Assembly: GCA_964388245.1 (NCBI GenBank)
Contig: CAYLZH010000063.1
Coordinates: 1-19,135 of the forward strand
Direction of reading: 5' to 3'
DNA length: 19,135 bases
DNA from: JAIOYV01 sp964388245
Lineage (GTDB): Bacteria; Bacteroidota; Bacteroidia; Bacteroidales; M50B96
In this document: positions 6,223-14,928 of the stretch, piece by piece
Numbering within the stretch: position 1 is the stretch's first letter
Layout of the letters: each line of letters opens with the position of its first letter
Translations under genes and position numbers: made by a program
Notes under the pieces: model-generated
Seen by the model: the letters and a program-made list of their open reading frames with translations, nothing else
Database searches by the model: none
What the model was told of the DNA's origin: nothing

Positions 6223-8238
6223 TTATTTAATGGTATTTAATACCTCCTTGTTAACCTGAACATTGTATTTTGATCGTAATTCCTTTATCCATTCCTGTTC
6301 CAGGTAGTTTTGATAATCGGCAGTAACAAGACCCCGGGCTTCCTTTAATGATTTTGGTTCGGGCGATCTTACACCCCTGACAACAATATATGTATGATTT
6401 CCATCTTTATCGGTTTTACTGATCATTCCTGGTTTCCATTCAATTGCATCAATCTCATCGTTGTCCTTTTTCGAGAAAAATCCTTCATCGACTTTAAGTT
6501 TCAGGTTGCCTTTGTACTTTTCGTTCATCCCGACCACTTTTACTTTCAATTTATCAATACTCATTTTTTCAGGTTTGCGCTTACGAATGATTTTAGAAAA
6601 TTTTGCGAGAGTTTTTTCATTACCTGCAGTACAATCAACAGGAGCAAGTTTACTATAAGTGGAATCGGGGCCAATCTTGTAAATCGACGCATCGAGGCGC
6701 TCTTCCCACATATAATTTTGTTTGTTTTTCTGATAAAAGTTTTCAAGGCCGGTGGTATCTTTTACTGCTTTTGTCCAAACCATCTGGTCCGATAGCTCAA
6801 ACAACAAAATGCCATCGTGATACTCATTCATAAGGTAACGGAAATCAGGATATTTTTCTTCCAACCGGCTTTCTTCATAATCAATAATCGATTGATCGAC
6901 CCAGGTTTTATACAAACGGCCAACAAGGACCTGAACAGATTCATCGACTGATTTCATCCTATAATTAATAAGATATTCTGTGAATTCGGTTTCGGTAAAT
7001 GATTTCTTGTTAAGATTGAAAAGTTCTTCATGCATTCCTTCAGCACTTTCGCCATCCCATCTTCCAACCAGTATTGAATCGGTAACATTTTTATAGAAAT
7101 TATTAACACGGTCCTTGTTTTCCCTGAAGTTGTATTCATGTTTCAGTTGTGCTATCAGGGCCTTTCTGCTTGCCGACGATCGGGCATCTTTTGATATCCT
7201 TGATTTCAGCTCTTGTTTCATGTTGTCGAAACTGTCGATCCCTTTCTTTTCTAACAACTTGATAATATGATAACCATAGGATGTTTTAATAACGGGTGAA
7301 AAGTCGCCTACTTCATTTAATTTAAAAGCAGCTTCTTCGAATTCCGGCACCATACGTCCCGTACCAAAGAGTGGTAATTCTCCACCTTTCGTTGCAGATC
7401 CATGGTCGTCGGAATTTTCTTTTGCGAGTTTCCCAAAATCTTCACCGGCCATAATTCGTTGGTGGATTGATTCGGCTTTTTCGAGCGCTGATTTATCGCT
7501 GCCACCATCCTTCGGGACAGCAACCATTATATGCGCAACGCGGATTTTTCCACGGGCAGGTCGCTTGTCATCAACTTTTATTAAATGATATCCAAACCTG
7601 GTCCGAACGGGCATTGATATTTTTCCGATAGGTGTTGTAAATGCTGCTGCCTCGAAGGGATACACCATCTGAAATCCTGTGAAGTAACCAAGGTTTCCCC
7701 CATTACTTTTAGCTGATGGATCGTCTGATCCTCTTTTGGCTGCAATTTCGAACGATTCACCTGCCAGGATTCTTTGTCGTAATCCCATAATTTTTTCCCA
7801 GGCCTTAAGGGTATCCTCCGGCGAGGCGTTGTTTTCAAGCTTTACAAGGATATGACTTGCCTTTACATCATATTTCAGGTGTTCATAAGCATCTTCCAAT
7901 AACTTCTGATCAATATCTTTATCGATAAGGTATGGTTTAGCCAGTTGTTTCCGGTATCCTGCCAGTTCGTTGATAAATGTTTTTGCCGTATCAAGACCAA
8001 GGGATTCGGCTTCGGCAACCTTTAATTTAAAATTGATAAACAGCTCGAGATATTCATTAAGCGATTTCTGGTCGAGAACCTGTTCGTTGGCATTGTTCTT
8101 TTTATAAATCCTGACAAATTCGGCCTTCGACACCTCTTTCCCGTTAACTGTCATAAGAACATCTTCGTCGCCATTTTGTGCAACAGAGCTGAGTACCATC
8201 GAAATCACAAGGATGTATAATAAGCTTATCTTTTTCAT
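6223..8238 (-). CDS. Secreted peptidyl-prolyl isomerase with two PpiC domains
   Basis: The 671-residue product starts with a signal peptide (MKKISLLYIL, then a Val/Ser/Leu core, cleavage near Ala20-Gln21). A SurA-like N-terminal region spans about 25-120. Two well-kept parvulin domains follow. The first (about 125-223) has KASHILV, NGGNLGYF and FGYHLIK; the second (about 231-330) has RVAHIMV, KGGELPLFG and YGYHIIK. The C-terminal half (340-671) is long, charged and unassigned. The role expected is periplasmic proline isomerisation and chaperoning of outer-membrane or secreted proteins. It lies 37 nt downstream of guaB and 60 nt upstream of the lipoprotein gene, in the same direction. Both rotamase units look intact, unlike the neighbouring SurA, where one is degenerate. 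Confidence 0.88.
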   Translation of the reverse strand: MKKISLLYILVISMVLSSVAQNGDEDVLMTVNGKEVSKAEFVRIYKKNNANEQVLDQKSLNEYLELFINFKLKVAEAESLGLDTAKTFINELAGYRKQLAKPYLIDKDIDQKLLEDAYEHLKYDVKASHILVKLENNASPEDTLKAWEKIMGLRQRILAGESFEIAAKRGSDDPSAKSNGGNLGYFTGFQMVYPFEAAAFTTPIGKISMPVRTRFGYHLIKVDDKRPARGKIRVAHIMVAVPKDGGSDKSALEKAESIHQRIMAGEDFGKLAKENSDDHGSATKGGELPLFGTGRMVPEFEEAAFKLNEVGDFSPVIKTSYGYHIIKLLEKKGIDSFDNMKQELKSRISKDARSSASRKALIAQLKHEYNFRENKDRVNNFYKNVTDSILVGRWDGESAEGMHEELFNLNKKSFTETEFTEYLINYRMKSVDESVQVLVGRLYKTWVDQSIIDYEESRLEEKYPDFRYLMNEYHDGILLFELSDQMVWTKAVKDTTGLENFYQKNKQNYMWEERLDASIYKIGPDSTYSKLAPVDCTAGNEKTLAKFSKIIRKRKPEKMSIDKLKVKVVGMNEKYKGNLKLKVDEGFFSKKDNDEIDAIEWKPGMISKTDKDGNHTYIVVRGVRSPEPKSLKEARGLVTADYQNYLEQEWIKELRSKYNVQVNKEVLNTIK

Positions 8239-8275
8239 AATTGTAAATAAAATTTATGGTTATTTAGTTTAATTA

Positions 8276-9745
8276 TTATCTGCTATAATTTGGAGCCTCA
8301 CGCGTAATCGTCACGTCATGAGGATGGCTTTCGGAAACACCTGCATTAGTAATCCTGACAAATTTTGCTTTATGAAGCGTATCTATGTTTGGTGTTCCAC
8401 AATATCCCATGCCTGCTCTCAGGCCACCAATCATCTGGAAAATTACTTCTGATATATTACCTTTAAAAGGCACACGCGCCGAGATACCCTCAGGGACTAA
8501 TTTTTTTATGTCTTCTTCAACATCCTGGAAATACCTGTCTTTTGAGCCTTGTTGCATTGCCTCGACGGATCCCATTCCGCGGTACGATTTAAATTTCCGG
8601 CCATTGTAGATTATTGTTTCACCAGGTGATTCTTCAACACCGGCAAACAGCGAACCGGCCATGATGGTATTTCCACCTGCAGCAAGGGCTTTTACAATAT
8701 CGCCTGAATAACGGATACCACCATCGGCAATAACCGGCACACCTGATCCCTTTATTGCATCAGCTACCGAATACACGGCTGATAATTGGGGCAATCCTAT
8801 CCCGGCAATAATCCTGGTTGTACAGATCGATCCGGGGCCAATTCCCACCTTTACTGCATCGGCTCCTGCTTCGACAAGGGCTTTGGCGGCGTCACCTGTT
8901 CCAATATTACCGACAACAATATCAATATCGGGATATTTCTTCTTAACCTCTTTAAGAAATTGGATAACATATTTCGAATGCCCATGTGCTGTATCAATTA
9001 CCAGGGCATCGGCATCTGCTTTAACAAGTGCATCGACACGCTCCATCGAATTGGCAGCAATTCCTACACCGGCAGCAACGCGCAACCTTCCCTGATGGTC
9101 TTTGCAGGAATTCGGACGGTCTTTGGCTTTGGTGATATCTTTGTAGGTTATCAGTCCTAATAACTTATAATTCTCATCGACAACCGGGAGCTTTTCAATT
9201 TTATGTTTCTGAAGAATTTCCGAGGCTTGTTCAAGATCGGTATATTGCGAGGTAGTTACAATGTTTTGGCTAGTCATTACCTCTTCAATTTTACGGCCGG
9301 TGTTTTGTTCGAATCGAAGATCGCGGTTTGTTACAATGCCAATGAGGGTTTTTGAACTATTTACCACTGGAATGCCACCAATTTTATTAACATTCATAAT
9401 TGTCAGGGCATCGCCTACTGTTTCACTTCTACTGATTGTTATCGGGTCATAGATCATACCGTTTTCGGCACGTTTAACCTTAATAACCTGTTTTGCCTGG
9501 TCTTCGATGTTCATATTTTTGTGAATTACTCCAATGCCTCCTTCACGAGCTATTGCAATTGCCAGGTTCGATTCGGTAACCGTATCCATGGCTGCTGAAA
9601 CAATTGGGATGTTCAGGGCAATGTTTTTCGAAAATTTTGTAGATAAATCAACATCACGGGGTAAAACTTCGGAATAGGCGGGTACGAGCAACACATCATC
9701 AAATGTTAATCCTTCGCCAATAATCCTGTCTTCAAAAAATGACAT
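8276..9745 (-). CDS. guaB: IMP dehydrogenase
   Basis: The enzyme oxidises IMP to XMP with NAD+, the committed step of GMP synthesis, in the cytoplasm. At 489 residues it has the standard bacterial length. The TIM-barrel N-terminus includes EGLTFDDVLLVP (11-22). Two CBS domains (about 96-150 and 155-212) form the inserted regulatory module. The active-site loop GIGPGSICTT (301-310) contains the catalytic Cys308. DGGIRYSGDI (341-350) holds the phosphate-binding region, and YRGMGSVEAM (388-397) and EGISARVPFKG form the later active-site and flap segments. All key residues are present. It is the first gene of a minus-strand run of six, with a gap of over 300 nt upstream, so the promoter for the cluster is probably there. 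Co-transcription of purine synthesis with envelope chaperones looks unrelated in function. Confidence 0.97.
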   Translation of the reverse strand: MSFFEDRIIGEGLTFDDVLLVPAYSEVLPRDVDLSTKFSKNIALNIPIVSAAMDTVTESNLAIAIAREGGIGVIHKNMNIEDQAKQVIKVKRAENGMIYDPITISRSETVGDALTIMNVNKIGGIPVVNSSKTLIGIVTNRDLRFEQNTGRKIEEVMTSQNIVTTSQYTDLEQASEILQKHKIEKLPVVDENYKLLGLITYKDITKAKDRPNSCKDHQGRLRVAAGVGIAANSMERVDALVKADADALVIDTAHGHSKYVIQFLKEVKKKYPDIDIVVGNIGTGDAAKALVEAGADAVKVGIGPGSICTTRIIAGIGLPQLSAVYSVADAIKGSGVPVIADGGIRYSGDIVKALAAGGNTIMAGSLFAGVEESPGETIIYNGRKFKSYRGMGSVEAMQQGSKDRYFQDVEEDIKKLVPEGISARVPFKGNISEVIFQMIGGLRAGMGYCGTPNIDTLHKAKFVRITNAGVSESHPHDVTITREAPNYSR

Positions 9746-10054
9746 CTATTCGATTTTTAAATAAGGGCGTAAAATTAAAAAAAATAGTCTTTTTAAAGAG
9801 GATGAAAATTAATTGCCTTGTTTATCGACTATTTGTTGATAATCACTAATTTATCATCAGATTTTCAGAAGATTCCTTTTTTCATTTTGTTGACTGACCG
9901 ATGGTTTTCAAAACGAATCGTCTTAACCGTAATGAATTATTCTTATTAATGTGCTCCTTTCATTTTTGGATGATCTTTTGGATATCCATGAATGTTTTAA
10001 AAAAAAGGCTGTCGAAAAATGACAGCCTTCATAAATATTATGATTGTAAATGAT
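9746..10054. other. Intergenic region between guaB and the AOR gene
   Basis: Apart from the terminator at its right end, this 309-bp AT-rich gap shows no gene or RNA. It should hold the guaB promoter on the minus strand, but I see only an imperfect box, TAATTTTC, about 65 nt before the start codon, with no convincing -33 element. No purine-type operator or riboswitch fold was evident by eye. Confidence 0.4.
9997..10029 (-). terminator. Rho-independent terminator of the AOR gene
   Basis: On the minus strand AAGGCTGTC and GACAGCCTT form a perfect 9-bp stem (10021-10029 with 10005-10013) around a 7-nt loop. A run of eight further T (9997-10004) follows. It lies 25 nt after the AOR stop codon at 10055-10057. 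Confidence 0.9.
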
Positions 10055-12205
10055 TTATTGATGAGGTTCAATAATTTCGAGTAATTCTGGTAAATCCATT
10101 CCAATATTCTTCAAATGCTCAAGCTTAGGAACACCATTGTTGTTCCAGCCACGGCGTTTGTAAACAGCATCAAGCAATTTTTCGTACTGGCTTTCACGAT
10201 ATTCTCTGAGTGCAGCTTTTTTATCATCAGTAGTTTTTCCTTCCGGATCGAAACCAACAATCTCTTTTAACTGTTTGTCGTAGCGCTCGGCACGGCTTTC
10301 ATATTCTTCGTTGGTTACAGGTCCGGCAGCACGGTAGGGTTGCGCATCATATTTCCTGGTTCCATATCCACGGCGAATGTTAAATATACGTTGGAAATTG
10401 TATACTCTTTCCGACATTCTTATCATTTCCTCCTTGTCGAATTCTTTTCCGGTAACGGCTTTAAAAATAGTTACATAATTATCGACATGCTCGGGCACTT
10501 TTGCCGGTTCGTCGGTTTCGGCGTTGTTTTCGGGTTCAACATCGTTCCACGGAAGCTTGCATAGGCCAACTAAACCAAACCAGGTCCGGAACATCGGGAA
10601 ATAATGCAAGGCCTCGGCTTTATCTTCGAAAGTCGGAATCTGGTTATTTACCATATCCATAAAAATTAACCATGCTTCGTCGTGTTGTGGACCTTTATTG
10701 GTCATAGCGAAGCCTCCTTGCTGAGCCAGCGATTCTTTCGAAACGTATTCTGAATATTCAAGGTTTTTGTTGATCATGGCAATATCATCAAGAAATGCTT
10801 TATCGGCACCACATTCATCGATAAGATATTGTTTTAAACCGGCAATACCTAATCCGACAAGTTTCCCGAACTTTGTGCCCGAAGCCACCTGATGCATCAT
10901 TTCTATGGCTGCATCTTTATTACCAAAGTTGAGTTCCAATCCTTCGGTCATTTCTTTGGTTATGACTCCGGCTTCGTAGCATTCCATTACAAATGCCAGG
11001 AGTGTTCCCCAGGTTATGGTACATACTCCATAGGTATCGCAATAAAAATTAGCTTCGATGATATAATCCGGATCGAAGATTCCGCAATTTGATCCGAGTC
11101 CTCCGGCATTCTCATATTCCGGCCCATCTACCAAAACTTCGGTGCCTTTGTAAGGTCCGGTCTGAACTATATATGGATTTACTGCTTTTGCACACGACAT
11201 ATTGCACCCAATCCAGCAACCATCAGGTGTTCCCTGTACAAAGCGACTTTTCCATACTTCTGAATCGATGAACTTCGTGTTGGGATGTCCACCATATTTA
11301 TAATTGTTGGTTGGAAGCAGGTCGTAATCGTTCATGATTTCAACCAGGTGTGCAGTACCTTTAGTACGCATTTCGCACTGGTCGTTGTCGAGTTCACGCA
11401 TTTCCCTGTTAAAGCGTTTGCCGCGCTCAATAATGGCCGGCATATCAACAACATTATTAAGTGTACCTTTGATGGCCGGAACTTTTGTTACAATTGCTTT
11501 GATTTTCTTATCACGAAATACTGATCCGATTCCTCCACGGCCGGCTTGTTTCAGCCGTACTGCTTCTTTCTTTTTATCGTAAAAACTTACATTCAACATT
11601 CCGATTAATGAATTGTCGGCTGCCGTACCTGCTGATACAACCGAAATATTCATTTTTTCTTTATCATTATCAGCATAAACTTCTGTAAGGGTTTCGGCTA
11701 ATGTGTGGCTGTCGATTGGTTCGAGTGGTGCTTCGAATATTTCAACTTTGTGATTTATACCATCAATATAGATAATCACATCTTTTTCGGCTTTCCCCTG
11801 CAATTCGATGGCATCGAATCCATTGAACTTTAAGAATGGGCCAAAGAAACCACCTACATTACTGTCCATTACAAAATCGGTAGGTGATATCGAGACTACA
11901 AGCGACTTACCTGTTCCTGAATACTGTGTAATACCACCAATTGGCCCAGACGAAATCACAATCTCATTCTCCGGATCGTTCCATTTGGTATCGGGTTTTG
12001 TAGCGTCCCACAACAGGCGTAAACCATATCCTTTACCCCCAATGAATTTTTCTTTCATTTCGACAGGCACGGCTTTTTCTTTAATCTCGTTTGATCCAAC
12101 GTTGATATAGAGAACTTTATCAGTGTAACCCTTGTCAAGGGCTGTCCACGTATACTTCCATTCGGTAAGCAATTTGCGGGCTTCGATCATTTCTTTTGTT
12201 CGCAT
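10055..12205 (-). CDS. aor: Aldehyde:ferredoxin oxidoreductase family protein (tungstopterin enzyme)
   Basis: AOR-family enzymes oxidise aldehydes to acids, or the reverse, using a tungsten bis-pterin and one [4Fe-4S] cluster, with ferredoxin as partner. Family marks here are FIGGKGYGLRLLWD (54-67), GGFFGPFLKFNGFDAIELQG (118-137), AGRGGIGSVFRDKKIKAIV (221-239) and the Arg-rich end VYNFQRIFNIRRGYG (601-615). Cluster ligands are probably Cys330, Cys334, Cys338 and Cys549. The first three are spaced Cx3Cx3C, while the archaeal enzyme, from memory, has Cx2Cx3C. The pterin motif DxxGxC is intact at 390-395, but its second copy reads GLVGLC (544-549), with Gly for Asp. At 716 residues it exceeds the usual 600-640. 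No ferredoxin or FAD subunit gene is adjacent. The substrate cannot be told from sequence. It is divergent from a ThiF/ThiS-like pair. Confidence 0.93.
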   Translation of the reverse strand: MRTKEMIEARKLLTEWKYTWTALDKGYTDKVLYINVGSNEIKEKAVPVEMKEKFIGGKGYGLRLLWDATKPDTKWNDPENEIVISSGPIGGITQYSGTGKSLVVSISPTDFVMDSNVGGFFGPFLKFNGFDAIELQGKAEKDVIIYIDGINHKVEIFEAPLEPIDSHTLAETLTEVYADNDKEKMNISVVSAGTAADNSLIGMLNVSFYDKKKEAVRLKQAGRGGIGSVFRDKKIKAIVTKVPAIKGTLNNVVDMPAIIERGKRFNREMRELDNDQCEMRTKGTAHLVEIMNDYDLLPTNNYKYGGHPNTKFIDSEVWKSRFVQGTPDGCWIGCNMSCAKAVNPYIVQTGPYKGTEVLVDGPEYENAGGLGSNCGIFDPDYIIEANFYCDTYGVCTITWGTLLAFVMECYEAGVITKEMTEGLELNFGNKDAAIEMMHQVASGTKFGKLVGLGIAGLKQYLIDECGADKAFLDDIAMINKNLEYSEYVSKESLAQQGGFAMTNKGPQHDEAWLIFMDMVNNQIPTFEDKAEALHYFPMFRTWFGLVGLCKLPWNDVEPENNAETDEPAKVPEHVDNYVTIFKAVTGKEFDKEEMIRMSERVYNFQRIFNIRRGYGTRKYDAQPYRAAGPVTNEEYESRAERYDKQLKEIVGFDPEGKTTDDKKAALREYRESQYEKLLDAVYKRRGWNNNGVPKLEHLKNIGMDLPELLEIIEPHQ

Positions 12206-12241
12206 AGTATAATTGTTTTAAAGTTTTCAACTTAAGTGCAG

Positions 12242-12249
12242 CAAAATTA
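12242..12249 (-). promoter_or_regulatory. Candidate -7 promoter box of the AOR gene
   Basis: The minus strand reads TAATTTTG, an exact match to the Bacteroidetes -7 consensus TAnnTTTG, about 37 nt before the AOR start codon. No clear TTTG -33 element lies at the expected distance, so the call rests on one box and its position. Confidence 0.4.
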
Positions 12250-12480
12250 GATATTTAAAAAAATCCATCTTATGCTTTTTCTATGATATTTATCAATATG
12301 AAAATTTTTTCAACTCGAGAAATACCCTGAAAACCATTGTAATAGAATCCGGCGTACAGAATCAGATGGAATTTAGAATAAATCTTATTAAGAAAATGCA
12401 GGATTTTATCAATTTTTAAACATGCATAAACTTACTTACCAGTATTTTGTTTATTCTCGATACAGGTAAATACAACACAC

Positions 12481-13062
12481 ATGAAATTCGAAGAAATAAG
12501 GTCAAAACTTAAATCAAAGGTAATAGGTATTGCCGGAGCGGGTGGACTTGGTTCAAATTGCGCTGTTGCCCTGGCCAGGACAGGTGTAGGCAAAATTATT
12601 GTTGCCGATTTCGACATTATCGATCTTAGCAACCTCAACAGACAATATTATTTTCATCATCAATTAGGTCGAAAAAAAGTACTTGCACTGAAAGAAAATG
12701 TAAAACTTGTTAATCCCGATGTTGATGTTGTACCACTTTCCCTGAAACTTGATCCTGAAAGTATCCGAAAGGTTTATTCGGGTTGTGATGTTATTGTGGA
12801 GGCATTTGATCGGGATGATATGAAAAAGATGTTGATTGAAACCGTACAGCATCATTTTCCCGATACACCCCTGGTTGTTGGTTCAGGCATGGCAGGATTT
12901 GGAAAAAATAATATTATCCGCACCGAGAAACATGGAAATATTTATGTTTGTGGCGACCAGGTAAATGCCGTGTCGGATGAATTGCCGCCTCTTGCCCCCC
13001 GGGTAGGAATTGTTTCGATGATGCAGGCAAACCAGGTCCTTGAGATCCTTTTAGAAGAATAA
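12481..13062 (+). CDS. thiF: ThiF-like (family 2) sulfur-carrier adenylyltransferase
   Basis: E1-like enzymes of this type adenylate the C-terminal Gly-Gly of a ThiS/MoaD carrier so that sulfur can be loaded. The 193-residue protein has the nucleotide-binding IAGAGGLGSNCAVALARTG (17-35), the DFD acidic loop (43-45) and the SNLNRQYYF motif, which holds the Arg that contacts ATP. It is the short form, close to the roughly 200-residue ThiF family 2, and lacks the CxxC zinc pairs of long MoeB/ThiF proteins. Cys157 (YVCGDQ) is one possible sulfur-relay residue. The carrier gene follows after 29 nt. No thiG, thiH, thiC or thiE is nearby, and the AOR gene is divergent, so it may serve molybdo/tungstopterin synthesis instead of thiamin. 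The symbol reflects homology only. Confidence 0.85.
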   Translation: MKFEEIRSKLKSKVIGIAGAGGLGSNCAVALARTGVGKIIVADFDIIDLSNLNRQYYFHHQLGRKKVLALKENVKLVNPDVDVVPLSLKLDPESIRKVYSGCDVIVEAFDRDDMKKMLIETVQHHFPDTPLVVGSGMAGFGKNNIIRTEKHGNIYVCGDQVNAVSDELPPLAPRVGIVSMMQANQVLEILLEE

Positions 13063-13091
13063 ACAGAAGATAATTTCAAATACACAGAAAA

Positions 13092-13295
13092 ATGGAATTT
13101 ACACTCAACAATAAAATTGAAATGATCGAAGCCAAAGAGATATCATTTACAGAACTGCTTGCAATAAAAAACTACACCTTTAGGATGCTTGTTACAAAAC
13201 TGAATAACAAATTAATAAAAAAAGAATTCCGTGATACAACGTTTATTAAAGATGGAGATAATGTAACAGTTCTTCACCTGGTAAGCGGTGGGTAG
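13092..13295 (+). CDS. thiS: ThiS/MoaD-like sulfur carrier protein
   Basis: This 67-residue protein has the length of ThiS, an opening strand (MEFTLNNK), a central helix with TELLAIKNY, the segment KDGDNVTVLHLV and the diagnostic C-terminal Gly-Gly, which becomes adenylated and then a thiocarboxylate sulfur donor. It lies 29 nt after the ThiF-like gene on the same strand, so the two form an E1-carrier pair. In the pathway for tungsto/molybdopterin the equivalent protein is MoaD; in thiamin synthesis it is ThiS. The neighbouring AOR gene favours the cofactor role, but the sequence alone does not decide. The gene ends 17 nt from the convergent aldo/keto reductase gene. Confidence 0.82.
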   Translation: MEFTLNNKIEMIEAKEISFTELLAIKNYTFRMLVTKLNNKLIKKEFRDTTFIKDGDNVTVLHLVSGG

Positions 13296-13312
13296 TAAGC
13301 TACGTTCTTGCA

Positions 13313-14239
13313 TTATGGCAGCTCATACCCGGTTGATGCAATATAAATTTTATACCATTGCTCAATACTCATTTTAGTGTGAATTGCATCTACAGCTACT
13401 TCTATCCGTTGTATATTGACTGAACCGGTAATTGGAATTATACCGGCAGGATGCATTAACAACCATTTGTACGCAACTTGCTCAATCGATTCTAAATCAA
13501 GTTCTGTGGCTATTTCCCGTAAAGTTTGTACAATACTTTTTTCACGTTCATCTCCAGGATTAAAGATCCTTCCACCGGCTAATGGGGACCAGGCCATTGG
13601 CTTAATACCATGCGTCAGGAAAAAGTCGATGTTGCCATTATTAAAATGCTCAAGACAAAAGGGTGAAATTTCTACCTGGTTCGTAACAAGCTTGTTATCA
13701 GTAATTGAATTTAACATCTCGAATTGCTGAGGAGAAAAATTTGAGACACCAAAATTCAAAACTTTACCTTGTTTTTTTAGCATGTTAAAAGCTTCGGCTA
13801 ATCCGTAGGGATCGAAGAATGGTGCCGGCCGGTGCAATAAGAAAAGGTCAATATAATCCGTTCCGAAATTTTTTAATGAGTTTTCTACTGAAAGAATAAT
13901 ATGTTGATAACTGTAATCATATGTTTTCACTTTCCGGTGTGGGTATTTCTGTGAGGGCAATTTTATGCCACATTTTGTAATAATCTGAATTTTCTTTCGA
14001 ATTTCCTTGTTTAACCTGAGTGCACTTCCAAAAAGGCTTTCACAACGATAATCTCCATAAATATCAGCATGATCGAATGAGGTAATTCTGAGATCGATGC
14101 ATTGTTCGGTTAATCTTAATATTTCCCGGACGGTCAGGTTCCAGTCGGCCAGGCGCCAGTGGCCGTGCACAATTCTTGATAATTCCAGGGAATCTGACAA
14201 CTGGGTTTTATAATTATTCGGTAAGGTATAATCCGGCAT
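13313..14239 (-). CDS. Aldo/keto reductase, YdhF-like
   Basis: NADPH-dependent cytoplasmic reductase of carbonyl compounds, with the TIM-barrel fold. The 308-residue length is normal. The catalytic tetrad is visible: Asp56 and Tyr61 (FDHADIYGDY), Lys89 (ITKCGIK) and His136 (LLHRPAP). GVSNFSP and the later ITGSVNIQRIE segment bind the cofactor phosphate and ribose. The opening SRIVHGHWRLADW is typical of the E. coli YdhF group. The substrate is unknown. Proximity to the AOR gene could mean shared aldehyde metabolism, but the two are separated by the convergent ThiF/ThiS pair, so this is speculation. It has its own promoter-like boxes at 14287-14317. Confidence 0.92.
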   Translation of the reverse strand: MPDYTLPNNYKTQLSDSLELSRIVHGHWRLADWNLTVREILRLTEQCIDLRITSFDHADIYGDYRCESLFGSALRLNKEIRKKIQIITKCGIKLPSQKYPHRKVKTYDYSYQHIILSVENSLKNFGTDYIDLFLLHRPAPFFDPYGLAEAFNMLKKQGKVLNFGVSNFSPQQFEMLNSITDNKLVTNQVEISPFCLEHFNNGNIDFFLTHGIKPMAWSPLAGGRIFNPGDEREKSIVQTLREIATELDLESIEQVAYKWLLMHPAGIIPITGSVNIQRIEVAVDAIHTKMSIEQWYKIYIASTGYELP

Positions 14240-14286
14240 GAATATCAGTATTTTAATTACAAATTAATTTATTAAAACTTATATCT

Positions 14287-14317
14287 CAAAGATATCGCAA
14301 TGTGATTTTAAACGAAA
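14287..14317 (-). promoter_or_regulatory. Bacteroidetes-type promoter of the aldo/keto reductase gene
   Basis: On the minus strand TATCTTTG (14287-14294) matches the -7 consensus TAnnTTTG exactly. TTTC (14314-14317), one base from the -33 TTTG, lies 19 nt upstream, the expected spacing. The predicted transcript would begin about 40 nt before the start codon. Confidence 0.5.
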
Positions 14318-14348
14318 GAAATACAGAAAATAAATACACTGATTTTTC

Positions 14349-14921
14349 TTAACGAACCGAGAATGTAAAAATCATATTCTTTTGAGGCATAAAATTTTGC
14401 TTTGCCCAAAAATATATGGACTCACCTTTCAGCTCAATTAACCTGTCAGGATCATATGAAAAACTGGTTACGTCTATTTCCGACCCTGTTATCAGTTGAT
14501 ACCTGGCACTTATAAGAGGTTTGGCCCACACTTGTGTTGTTTCCAGGATATATTCTGCCTGATTTCCTAATAAAATCTGCCGGTAGGCAATCTGTAAATG
14601 CGATTCGCACAGGCTGTCGGATGTAAATGTAAAATATACACCTTTTTCAGTTTTATTAAACTGATTCAGTTTTTCTTGCCGGTTTACATCGAATATCGAA
14701 ACCGAATCAACATCACCATATAAATTTCCAACCGGAAAAGGATAGAACAAAATTTGACTACGGTTTTCAGTGGATTTAAGATAATAATCGCCATTCACAT
14801 AAAAATAATCCTTCTCAATTTTAAAGGTGATGGATTCTTTATAAAAATCTACATCCTGACCAAAAACGCAGGCCAGGTTGATTATAATTGAAATTATCAA
14901 GATAAATATCCGGTGTTTCAT
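14349..14921 (-). CDS. Small secreted protein of unknown function
   Basis: The 190-residue product begins MKHRIFILIISIIINLACVFGQ, a clear signal peptide ending near Gly-Gln, followed by about 168 residues predicted to be mostly beta strand, with many Tyr, Phe and Ser. I do not recognise the domain. An upstream in-frame ATG (15009-15011) would add 30 residues without signal character and overlap the preceding gene, so I reject it. The ATG 14919-14921 lies 7 nt after the stop of the T9SS cargo gene, which implies co-transcription and perhaps coupling. It has no sorting domain of its own, so it probably stays in the periplasm or passes by another route. A role alongside the neighbouring T9SS protein is inferred from layout only. 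Confidence 0.78.
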   Translation of the reverse strand: MKHRIFILIISIIINLACVFGQDVDFYKESITFKIEKDYFYVNGDYYLKSTENRSQILFYPFPVGNLYGDVDSVSIFDVNRQEKLNQFNKTEKGVYFTFTSDSLCESHLQIAYRQILLGNQAEYILETTQVWAKPLISARYQLITGSEIDVTSFSYDPDRLIELKGESIYFWAKQNFMPQKNMIFTFSVR

Positions 14922-14928
14922 CAGGAAT

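Noticed and set aside
9979..9988. 10-bp palindrome TGGATATCCA in the guaB-AOR gap
   Set aside because: Single copy, not near either start codon, and short enough to occur by chance in AT-rich DNA.
12432..12638. 68-codon minus-strand frame opposite the ThiF-like gene
   Set aside because: It overlaps conserved ThiF motifs on the other strand and has no independent support.
13290..13330. Imperfect inverted repeat (GGGTA..AGCT / AGCT..TACCC) between the ThiS-like and aldo/keto reductase genes as a bidirectional terminator
   Set aside because: The stem is broken, the loop is 18 nt and there is no T-run; part of it is coding sequence.
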